Positions 1 to 12,200 of a stretch of 64,000 nt of DNA are shown here, in pieces. The notes below the pieces were generated by a model that saw nothing but the letters and a program-made list of their open reading frames with translations, was not told the origin of the DNA and ran no database searches. Position 1 is the stretch's first letter. Each line of letters begins with the position of its first letter. The position numbers and the translations under genes were made by a program. This stretch comes from Protonemura montana (Eukaryota > Arthropoda > Insecta > Plecoptera > Nemouridae): positions 10,790,001-10,854,000 of the forward strand of contig OX387612.1 in assembly GCA_947568835.1 (NCBI GenBank). Direction: 5' to 3'.

Positions 1-66
1 TTAAAATAGAGTAAAAATCATTATTTTCTGCTTTTTAAAATACTGGGTCCATCGCAGCGTTCTCAC

Positions 67-254
67 CTGGCAAACATGTGCGCTCCAGAATGGTCTGCGC
101 CCGCCGTGAATGCTTCGGCAAGGTTGTGTAACGCCTTCGGTGTGACTTTGGCTAATCCGTAGTAGGCAGTCAAGTTGTATTCGGCCTGCCATTCAGCAAC
201 TCCTCGTTGGTTTGCTGCTCCCAGATCCAGATAGTATTGGGTGTAGTCGAGCAC
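67..254 (-). CDS. SMPDL3: SMPDL3 exon 8: C-terminal LDYTQYYLDL segment
   Basis: The 188-bp exon is 62 codons plus two bases. It reads VLDYTQYYLDLGAAN, VAEWQAEYNLTAYYGL, VTPKALHNLAEAF, SGAHMFA. It corresponds to the helical C-terminal part (LxDMxQYYxNLxxAN and WxxEYxLTxxY in relatives). The acceptor is TTCTAG at 260-255. The donor GTGAGA begins at 66, so at least one more exon, with the last Cys-rich residues and the stop, lies left of the window. NLT is a possible glycosylation site. Nothing else is seen in 1-66, which is intron. Confidence 0.9.
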
Positions 255-3200
255 CTAGAACGTATGTCCTTGTGAGCTCTTGGCACGCTGCAAGTACAGC
301 CATTGGTTCAAAACTAACGACCACCCAGGCAAGGCTGGGACACGAGATATGAGACATGGGGGCAGGGTCCAGGCAAGGCTGGGACACGAGATATGGGACA
401 TGGGGGCAGGGTCCAGGCATGGCTGGGACACGAGACATGGGACATGGGGGCTGGGTCCAGGCAAGGCTGGGACACGAGTCATGGGACATGGGACCTGGGT
501 CCAGGCAAGGCTTGGACACGGGACATTGGACATGGGGGCAGGGTTCAGGCAAGGCTGGGACACGGGACATGGGACATGGGGGCTGGGTCCAGGCAAGGCT
601 TGGACACGAGACATGGGACATGGGGGCAGGGTCCAGGCAAGGCTGGGACACGAGACATGGGACATGGAGACAGGATCCAGGCAAGGCTGAGACATTAGAC
701 ATAAGACATGGAGGGAGAGTCCAGGCAAGGCTGAGACACGAGACATGGGACATGGGGGCAGGGTCCAGGCAAGGCTGGGACACGGGACATTGGACATGGG
801 GGCAGGGTTCAGGCAAGGCTGAGATACGAGACATGAGAACAGGGTCCACGTTAGGCAGAGCACGATGAGACATGGTGAGTTCTTGGCACGCTGCAAGTAC
901 AGCCATTTTTTGCAAACCTTAATTATTATAGATAGGTATGTATAACATGACGGGGTGGGGATGAATATCCATAGAAAATAAAATACTGATAAGGGTGAGA
1001 AATTTTTATTTTTTTTATTTTATAGTTTTTGTGGACCTACGACATAAAGTTAGTGCAATTATTAAATTTGTGTTAAAAATCTTAAACTTTGTGGATTTTG
1101 GTTTATTTGCAATCGTCTAAGAACTAATGAAACGAAAAAGTCTTCTCGAGGTAAATCTGTTGTGTGTTTTGTCTTCAGATCCTACGTCCCTGGTGACTTC
1201 TTACCTGGCCGGTGTCCTTATCAAACTTGTAGAGTCGAAGCCCGGGGTTGTTGGCTGAAGAGTGGGTTCTTCGAGGAGATACTGCTGGGGCCAACAGCAT
1301 CCAAGACACGGGGCTTCCTGCTCGGAACCAAGTTCAAACATTGGTTAGATTTTATACGGAGCGACGTGACATTGATAAGAAGATATTATTAGTCTAGGTT
1401 ATGGTATTCCCAGATAAACATAATTTACTGCAACGAGGTTATACAAAAATCAGATCGTTTATTTCAGTTTTGAAACTTTCTTCTGTTATTTGAACCCTGT
1501 TTGCCTTGCGGTATGAGCTGATTGTGACAGCTCAGTTTCTGGTATAAATAATCTTATCAATTAAAGCTAGTTGCTGTAAGAGAACAGAGTAATTTTATTA
1601 TTTTCAACACTCTAATCGTCTCAAAAATTGATGCCCAAATGTCCCCGTTTGGGCATCAATTTTTGAGACGGTTATAGTGTTGATAATAATAAAATACCCC
1701 GCACATTGCAAGCGTTTGCAATTTAAATAAGATTTCATCCTAAAACAGCACAGAGTAATATTTATTTTTTTCTATTTTCTCATTTTCTTGGATTGCAAAA
1801 CTTAAAAATAAACTAAAACCGCCCTACATTTCTCCAGTACAACTGGCGCCATGAGTGGGTTTTACAAATACAGCGAAAATTTGGTAAATGATCTAAAAAT
1901 TATTTAATTTTATGCAAAATCCTTGTCAGCAAGAATTTATTTACTTCTTAAATTAACTTGATAATGACAAAAACTATTTCAACTGGGTTTTGAATGCTAA
2001 GTGAAGAACAACTGAATTTCCCAACGTTTCGTAACTTGTACCTGTTTCTTTATCAAGGGTAAAAGCATACCAATTTGTTCGGTATTTTATTTTTGAAAAT
2101 ACATAATACATTAGTTTTTAAGTTATTGACCCTGATTATTTTATTTAGATGCATTCAGGAAGCTTGAACTTGGTAATTGTTATAATTTTGTGTGGTTCTT
2201 TTGTTATCGGAAAATTTTCAGGACTGCTCTTACCCTTGATAAAGTAACAGGTACAAGTTATGAAACGTTGGGAAATTTAGTTGTTCTCCACTTAGCATTC
2301 AAAACCCAGTTGAAATAGTTTTTGTCTAAACTAGTGCTAAGTTTAGATCAAGTAGACATGAGTCTAAAAACTATCATAACTTGATTTTTTTTTAATTTCC
2401 ACAGTTTTATCCTAAAAGATTCGTAGCACATCTTTCTTAAAATCACCGTGCATTTATGTCTAATGCACAACAAATTATAAACTGCGATCATCATAAAACT
2501 CAAATTACTTCCACGAAGACCGTAAACAAAAAAATTGTGATCCTTTCTGAAATTCTCACCCGACTCATTGTAGACAACTCTGAATGTATCTGAATGCAGA
2601 TGCCCGAAGAACTGTCCCACGATGATGCTGGCATGTCTGCGCACCAACGTCAAGTACTGCACGTTGAATCGAGGCTGGTAGGCGTTGGCCGGTGTCTGGT
2701 AGGCAGGTCCGCCCAAACGTTCATCCACCCCAGGTGCCACGTGACCAACCATATACACCTGGTGACAGCGGTGGGAATTAAACACGTTCTCCGGCTATAG
2801 CGTCCATGCCGAGCCAGTGCTTGTGTATCGATGACGACATCGCAACACATTCTCCGGCTATAGCGTCCATGCCAAGCCAGTGCTTGTGTATCGATGACGA
2901 CATCGCAACACATTCTCCGGCTATAGCGTCCATGCCAAGCCAGTGCTTGTATATCGATAACGACATCGCGACACATTCTCCGGCTATAGCGTCCATGCCA
3001 AGCCAGTGCTTGTGTTTCGATGACGACATCGCGACACATTCTCCGGCTATAGCGTCCATGCCAAGCCAGTGCTTGTGTATCGATGACGACATCGCGACAC
3101 ATTCTCCGGCTATAGCGTCCATGCCAAGCCAGTGCTTGTGTATCGATGACGACATCGCGACACATTCTCCGGCTATAGCGTCCATGCCAAGCCAGTGCTT

Positions 3201-6200
3201 GTGTTTCGATGACGACATCGCGACACATTCTCCGGCTATAGCGTCCATGCCAAGCCAGTGCTTGTGTATCGATGACGACATCGCGACACATTCTCCGGCT
3301 ATAGCGTCCATGCCAAGCCAGTGCTTGTGTATCGATGACGACATCGCGACACATTCTCCGGCTATAGCGTCCATGCCAAGCCAGTGCTTGTGTATCGATG
3401 ACGACATCGTGACACATTCTCCGGCTATAGCATCCATGCCAAGCCAGTAATTGTGTATCGATGACGACATCGCGACACATTCTCCGGCTATAGCGTCCAT
3501 GCCAAGCCAGTGCTTGTGTATCGATGACGACATCGTGACACATTCTCCGGCTATAGCATCCATGCCAAGCCAGTAATTGTGTATCGATGACGACATCGCG
3601 ACACATTCTCCGGCTATAGCGTCCATGCCAAGCCAGTAATTGTGTATCGATGACGACATCGCGACACATTCTCCGGCTATAGCGTCCATGCCAAGCCAGT
3701 GCTTGTGTATCGATGACGACATCGCGACAAATTCTCTGGCTATAGCGTCCATGCCAAGCCAGTGCTTGTGTATAGATGACGACATCGCGACACATTCTCC
3801 GGCTATAGCGTCCATGCCAAGCCAGTGCTTGTGTATCGATGACGACATCGCGACACATTCTCCGGCTATAGCGTCCATGCCAAGCCAGTGCTTGTGTATC
3901 GATGACGACATCGCGACACATTCTCCAGCTATAGCGTCCATGCCGAGCCAGTGCTTGTGTATCGATGACGACATCGCGACACATTCTCCGGCTATAGCGT
4001 CCATGCCAAGCCAGTGCTTGTGTATCGATGACGACATCGCGACACATTCTCCGGCTATAGCGTCCATGCCAAGCCAGTGCTTGTGTATCTATGACGACAT
4101 CGTGACACATTCTCCGGCTATAGCGTCCGTGCCGAGCCAGTGCTTGTGTATCGATGACGACATCGCGACACATTCTCCGGCTATAGCGTCCATGCCAAGC
4201 CAGTGCTTGTGTATCGATGACGACATCGCGACACATTCTCCGGCTATAGCGTCCATGCCAAGCCAGTGCTTGTGTATCGATGACGACATCGCGACACATT
4301 CTCCGGCTATAGCGTCCATGCCAAGCCAGTGCTTGTGTATCTATGACGACATCACGACACATTCTCCGGCTATAGCGTCCATGCCAAGCCAGTGCTTGTG
4401 TATCGATGACGACATCACGACACATTCTCCGGCTATAGCGTCCATGCCAAGCCAGTGCTTGTGTATCGATGACGACATCGCGACACATTCTCCGGCTATA
4501 GCGTCCATGCCAAGCCAGTGCTTGTGTATCGATGACGACATCGCGACACATTCTCCGGCTATAGCGTCCATGCCAAGCCAGTGCTTGTGTGGATATATTT
4601 AATCAAGAAGGCTTATGTTTTACCGTCTTTCTTTTTCTGAGACAATACAGGTTTAAAGAACTGTCATAATTGTGAGACAATCTTTTAAACAATAGATTTA
4701 TTTTGATAATTTCAACTGGGGAATTGTTAAACTAATAATTAATGAAATAGATATTTCAAGAAAATCTTGATAAGTTTATATGTATTCTCTCTGTTTTCAT
4801 GTTATTTAAATAAGACGTTGCAGCGTTACCTTTGGATTAAGTTGTCAAATCTGATTTAAAAAAATTGCTAAGATTGTTGGAGGGTGGATTTACTCCCTGG
4901 CACTAATGCTTCCTGATCCATCTCAATTAACCGCTTGTCTTACCGTCTCCTTGAGCTTGTGTGCTTTGGCAAAGACCGTGTCTAGCCACGCCCATTGTCC
5001 TCCTGGGTCAGCGTCTTTACCTCCAGCCTCAGACCAGAGGTTGGTGTTGAGCATCACAAGACGAAGCTTGCGTTCCTTCTGTTCGATCGTGTAGTAGCCT
5101 CCTGTATACGGGAAAACACAAAGAAACATGGTTGGGTATTCGACAGTGATAGCGTTGAGTGAAGGTTCTAGGTAGAGTTTCAACGTTAATGTTACAGTTT
5201 CTGCGTGAAAGATGGCCGCCAAATGACTACCTTACCGACAAAAATGCAGAGTACCGGAACATCACGTTAAGTGGAGCCACTGTCGTATGAAATTTAATTT
5301 CGATATTTCTCGTAGGTTAACTCGCTTTTTAATATCGTTACGTGTATATCAATCGTTGAGGTAAACATTGATGGAGATTTTTTGAGAATAAAAAGTCACA
5401 AAAGCGAGTAAAATCATATCTTTGACTTAACAAAAGATAGATGGAATGAATAATTAAATACTTCAACGTTGACCACACGCTGTACGCTATAAATAACAAT
5501 ATAAATTATCAAAGCTTAAGCCACTTCTGATCTTAGGGTTTTGCTTATTTTATGATTAGCTATTAATTTGTTAAGTCGGTCTTGACTTAAAACGAGAAGA
5601 TATCATCCAATCAAATGGCTGTGTGAACATTGATCTGATATTCAACGGTTACCGACAAAATTCTTTCACTGTAAACTTCACAGGTGGCAGCACGTTGCAT
5701 GATTTGGCTTACAGAGTCTACTAGACTTGCAGCCCTCCTAGTTTTATTACTGGCCAAGGCTAATCGCACAATTTGGAAACAATTTTCCTTTTTTGATAGA
5801 CACTTTTTAAATGCTTCCTTAAAAAAGTGTTTTGTAAACGAATATATAACAGGATACATGGTTAATTGCGTTTTACACATGGCTAATTTTAAGTTACAAA
5901 TCATTTTCCGTTCAATTACATAAAATTTATCTATGTCAAGCGATGGAATCATTTTAGTTTCATCCACGCCTTTGTTTAGTCACATTAGAACATTGTACGG
6001 AAAATTGTTTACATGTTTTTAATCCAACAATGAAAAGTGTTTTAATTTAAAAACCGTTAACAAGTGCCGAGCTGGTTTAGTATAATTATAGCGCAATCAA
6101 ACACGCTGTGTATTGAAGCTGTGATTGTTGTTGTTTGCCTAACATTGCTGGTTTTGATCATAGTAATGTTCAATTGAAGTAAACATAGAAAATATAACAA

Positions 6201-9200
6201 AATCAAACATAAAACGAGTCTGCATGTGTTTTATTTGAGGGGTTCATTGTGTAGTTAGTAAAAACTGTCAATTTTAGTGCACATTTTCCGAAAAATCGAT
6301 TAAAAAAAAAAAAAATTTAAACTGGATACAACTAATAAGCGAGGATTTTCAAAATAGTTGGCTTAAGTGTTTTTTTTTTTGTATGTGTACTTTGGTAGTG
6401 TTAACAGATTTAAATCATTTTGAATCCATAGGGGCTGCCAAAACCATTTTTATTTTTTTCTGAAAAACACTGGAAAAATACTTTGATCTATTTATATTTG
6501 TGGTTAATAATCTAAAATATTGCCAAAGATACAATTTTTTCGATATAAAATGCACTTTAAAAATTTTTCCTTCTGCTAAAAAATGTTTGACTGTTTTGTG
6601 TTTTCATGAATAAAGCACAATTAATTTCACAGCCGAGCAAAAACACATTTCACAAACGCAAGTCACATGTGTTTCAATCCAGGAAACAACGAACAATAAT
6701 TAAACCAGACTTACCGAAGTCTAACCGAAAATAAATGGAAAACAGCACGCGAAAAAATAAAAAATCTTTGCGTAATTCTTTTCTAAATTTCAATCGGAAA
6801 AGAGATTTGAATTGAGTTACAGAAAACGAGCCGCGCCTTGAACAGACGCCGGCGTCTTGCGAGTTTACCCCGAGGGTCTCTGCCAGAGTCATACGCTGTG
6901 ACAGAAGAAGCCGGAGGATAGAATCGGAGCTCACATAAATACTTCACACGCCTGACAGACAGCCGGCAAAATCAGCCTCAGAACATTTATTCTCTTTGGA
7001 AACTTTTTTTCTTTACTCGGCTGTGAGAATTTTCCGTTTCACGTTTACATCTTTTGAGCATTTGGTTGGAAACTTCGAGCGCGATTAGTTGAAGAAATTT
7101 GCATCTGATATCGGAAACGTATTATCTGTGCACGTGCTTGGGAATATTTTCGATTCGCGAAGTAAATTGGCGATTTTTATGATACATCACTGCGTTACGT
7201 GGGCAATTCAGTATTATGTGCTAAAATAAAACCGTGTGCTTCGGTAGAAATATTTGAATAATTTACTTCTTTTAAATTTGTAATGAAATGGTGATAAAGG
7301 ACGTATATTTAAATTTTATTACTTTACCTGAATTTAGTGCTGAGAGCCTTGGTAACAGTAACAAGCGTTAGAGTGAGATGAAAGTTAAGCAACATTGCGC
7401 TAAGTCGGGTATTGGATGGGAGACCATCATACACGTGACCAGTTCTGTTCGGGACAGAGGTTAGAGGGATGAAATTTAAGCAACATTGCGCTGGGTCAGG
7501 TATTGGATGGGTGACCATCATACACATGACCAGTTCTGTTCAGGAGAGAGGTTGGAGGGATGAAATTTAAGCAACACTATGCTGAGTCAGGTATTGGATG
7601 GATGACCATCATACACATGACCAGTTCTGTTAGGGAGAGAGGTTGGAGGGATGAAATTTAAGCAACACTGCGCTGGGTCAGGTATTGGATGGTTGACCAT
7701 CATACACATGACCAGTTCTGTTCGGGAGAGAGGTTGGAGGGATGAAAGTTAAGCAACACTGCGCTGGATCAGGTATTGGATGGTTGACCATCATACACAT
7801 GACCAGTTCTGTTCGGGAGAGAGGTTGGAGGGATGAAAGTTAAGCAACACTGCGCTGGGTCAGGTATTGGATGCGTGAACATCATACACATGACCAGTTC
7901 TGTTCGGGAGAGAGGCTGGAGGGATGAAAGTTAGTACAGCAACTTCACTCGCCTTGCTTATCAACCTCTCGACAGCATGGATTTGTGGAGGAATCCTGTT
8001 GTTCGCGTTGTACCGTCTTTCGGAAGGGAAATTAAGCCAGTGATCCCCTTGGTGCTCTTTGACAGGAGTAGGCTACGTGCCGGCACCGGGTTTCCTCTCC
8101 TCCCTTCTAGGCTAGGTGTATCATTATCCTCATCTTAATCCTCAACAAATCAATCAATGAATCCTTTTGTGACCAAGCTTTGGAATCTTTTTCGGTTCCA
8201 AGCATCAATAAATGAATTAATTTATCAAATAGTTTGCTTTTTTCTTAGATATACTTGCAAAAATACCAGAAACTAACACTTCTTAAATTCAGTTAAATGT
8301 AAAAAACAAAAACTTACGACATTACCGTCAGGTCCCTTATTTCAAAACGCATTTTCGAATGTCCTTGGGATAAAGCCCGTCTTCCTAATACGTCGATAAT
8401 CTTCGACGGGTTCCTCGTAGATAAACTGACGCCTGACACAAGTAGGCAGCCTTTTAACGTAAAGACTTTCCCAATACGAAATGGAAGCTATTTCTGTGGA
8501 TATCCAGAGCCATCGCTCTAGCTGGAGACTAGGTGGAAATCGGGCGCCGGGAAGGGAAGGCAAGGGAATGTAATAAAACATGGATGAAAAGCCTCCACGT
8601 GATTCGAAAGAAATTATATTCCATAAATAATTCATTTCTTGCTCTCGTATGTTGGTTTTACTAAACGTCACGTGACTTGACAAATTGAACCACAAGAATG
8701 CGGTTGAATTTGAATAATGCTAAGGAATGAGTTCACCGTTTTGTTGGTGGACACGTGTGCACGCGTGTGAGGCGTTCGAACGCGTTTGCTAGCGTGGATC
8801 TAAGGTGAATGGTCTAGAAATGTTCAAGACTCTCAACTCTTACCAGTTTTTATGTTGGCAATATGATGCTGAATCTTGTTAAATCCCGGTTAGCACAAGC
8901 GAATCTTTGATTAACATCGTATAGTCGTTGCTATAGAATCAATTTTGTTAACAAACATGTTCGCTTTGAACAATAAATTTGATATAGAAACATAATTGGC
9001 AAGTGAATAATTATTTCTAGGATCACAGCCAATTAAATACTGACATTTGACATCTTAACCTCACTTGACTGTTTTAATAAGTCATTGTTCTATACTGGAC
9101 CTAACATGCCAACAAAATTCTTTTCATTTTAAACAACAACGAAAGAAAGACTGATAATCAAGTGCAAGTATTTAAAGTAGCTTTTATAACACCAAGACAC

Positions 9201-12200
9201 TGTTTTTAATTCTGATCGGCCCCATAACATTTTTCTCAAAGTGATGGAAACATTTTCACTTCTCTTGAATTATTTTTTTTCTTGATAAAATGATCTAATC
9301 TTACAATCGTAGGTCGCAAATTTTTGGTTGTTTGGTTTAACGACGACTAGGCTGTTGGTTGTTTGCGTTAAACACTAATAACTTCTCAAAAATTGATGCC
9401 CAAACGGGGACTCGAACTCCGATCTCCACCTGTCGCGGGTGTTGCTCTAACCAATTGATATACTTAAACCCCGATCTCCACTTGTCTCGGGTGTCGCTCT
9501 AACCAATTGAGCTACTTGGACCCCAATCTCCACCTGTCATAGGTGTTGCTCTAACCAATTGAGCTACTTGGACCCCGATCTCCACCTGTCACGGGTGTTC
9601 CTTGGACACTGGCTTTTTGAGATGATTTTAGTGTATTTGATGAGAATGACAGATCAATTTTTGAAATGTTTTTAGTGTTCATAATAATAAAATACACCGC
9701 GCATTGCAAGCGTTTGCAATTTCATTCACATTGCAAACAAGAATATGTTTGAAGAACAAACAAGACAAGAATATAAACGAGCTTGGACAGGAAACTTACA
9801 AAAAGAAATATATATATCTTTACGAAAATAGAGAATTGGCTTTGTAAAAAAAATCTGTAAACATAGTAACACTGCAATTAGTGGGGTTTAAAAAAAATTC
9901 AGCGTTTGGTGATCAAGTTAGGATTTAAATCTAGCCGTGGAATTAATTTGATCGTAAATCACACTAAATAAAAAAAATTCTCTGTGATGAAGAGGATTTA
10001 AAAAAAAACTTGTGACTTTTATGTAAAATAAAAAATGTTTACAAGAAACGTCAAATTTCCAGTGAAAGACTGAACGTCGTGTTCATCCAACCATCGATAT
10101 CTTCTCTCGACTTCATCTCTTTTCATATCTTGCATTTGTTTCTAATTAATTGTAGATGCATTTTCGATGACCGTTTCTAGGCACAGTTCAACTGGTACTT
10201 CGGCAATTTTGTCAGGGTTAGGTTAAAAATAATTGCCTAACTTTGCAATAAAATGGTGATCATTAGAGATAAGTTATCTACTTTCAAGCAGTAATCCCTT
10301 CTTTTAATTAATTACATTTACAGTAAAATTAAAATATGCACAAATATGGATTCATTTTTTATTAGTTTCTCTTTTTTATTATCATAATTAATTTTATTTT
10401 ATCAAAGAAAATAATTTCTCTCTACATATGAGCCATAAGTAGACTTAATGTTTGAAACTGTGTTAGTTGAGGTAAAATTACACTTGTTTATAAAGTAAAG
10501 AAACATTTAGCGTAGAGCCTTCAGATATAATTCTACAGTTTTAACCAACAACCTTGACCTTAGGTTAACAGCTCGTTAATTCCACTAAACAGCCGTTTAT
10601 CAACTAATTTATTGACCATTTAGAGTGGTTTAAAAACGTACTGTTTTGACATCTGGTCATGCGGCACTGGTCTAATGGCGTCGGTGAATGAGTGGATGAT
10701 GATGAACCTAACCTAGCTTAAAAAAGCGGTGATTTCCCGAACAGAACTGGTCATGTGTATGATGGTCAACCATCCAATACCTGACCCAGCGCAGTGTTTC
10801 TTAACTTTCATCCCTCCAACCTCTCTCCCGAACAGAACTGGTCATGTGTATGATGGTCACCCATCCAATACCTGACTCAGCGCAGTGTTTCTTAACTTTC
10901 ATCCCTCCAACCTCTCTCCCGAACAGAACTGGTCATGTGTATAATGGTCACCCATCCAATACCTGACCCAGCGCAGTGTTGCTTAACTTTCATCCCTCCA
11001 ACCTCTCTCCCGAACAGAACTGGTCATGTTTATGATGGTCACTCATCCAATACCTGACTCAGCGCAGTGTTGCTTAACTTTCATCACTCCAACCTCTCTT
11101 CCGAACAGAACTGGTCATGTTTATGATGGTCACCCATCAAATACCTGACCCGGCGCAGTGTTACTTAACTTTCATCCCTCCAACCTCTCTCCCGAACATA
11201 ACTGGTCATGTGTTTGATGGTAACCCATCCAATACCTGACTCAGCGCAGTGTTGCTTAACTTTCATCCCTCCAACCTCTCTCCCGAACAGAACTGTTCAT
11301 GTGTATGATGGTCACCCATCCAATACCTGACCAAGCGCAGTGTTGCTTAACTTTCATCCCTCCAACCTCTCTCCCGAACAGAACTGGTCATGTGTATGAT
11401 GGTCACCCATCCAATACCTGACCCAGCGCAGTGTTGCTTAACTTGATATCTTACCTTTGTTAAACGTGACCAGGGCTTCGGTTGGCAACCAGTGGCGCCA
11501 TAGCGTGCTGACGTCACGATGTATCTTGCTCGGATCTTCGTGGCCGAGCACGGGGAACACGAATTGGCTGGAGAATGTGTGACGTAACAGATCTGTCAAA
11601 TTCTGCGTCACAGCCAGCCGAGTGTGTTCCGACCCACCGCCACTGTGACTCACTGCGTCACTGTAACCATGGAAACGAATACACGTCTTAAAACATGTGA
11701 TACATTTTGTTTTATTACAAACCCGCCAATACCCTCAAATACCAATCAATATCGATTCAATAGGGGAAATCTCATTAAGATTATTATTTAATTATTATCA
11801 TTGTGTTCAAATACGCGTTTAAAATAAAATCTGATGTATTTTTTCTTTTTATAATCCGATCATAACTTTTCTATTTATATTTGTTTTAAGAATGGCTAAA
11901 ATATGAATTCTCGTGGCGGGATTAAAACGGGCTGTGATTACCTACACGTAGTTCTGACGTCATTTTGTTGTATCCTTTGCGTTCGCTTCTGTTTCTTGAC
12001 GTCATACTGACGTCAGATTTCACTTCATGTCATAAAAAAATGGCGACCCTCGTTTTCGTACGAGATTCAAACGCAAACATTTTAAACAGAGATATTTTAT
12101 TCAAAATTGAATTTAGAAGAAAATAAAAAAATACGTGTTCATTATTTTCTCACAAATAAAAAAATGGTTTCAAATTTAAAGAGATTTCCCTAACGAGCTT

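Noticed and set aside
193..915. Proline/cysteine-rich 240-codon minus frame
   Set aside because: Product of the 44-bp array; the peptide period changes with frame and there is no splice or start context.
2650..4551. 633-codon minus open frame and its plus-strand partners as a repeat-protein gene
   Set aside because: It is the 63-bp minisatellite read in a stop-free frame. It lies in an intron of the SMPDL3 gene and only overlaps exon 6 in the wrong frame.
5611..5967. 118-codon minus frame as another exon of SMPDL3
   Set aside because: Exon 4 joins exon 5 directly in phase and in family order, so no coding exon is missing in this intron.
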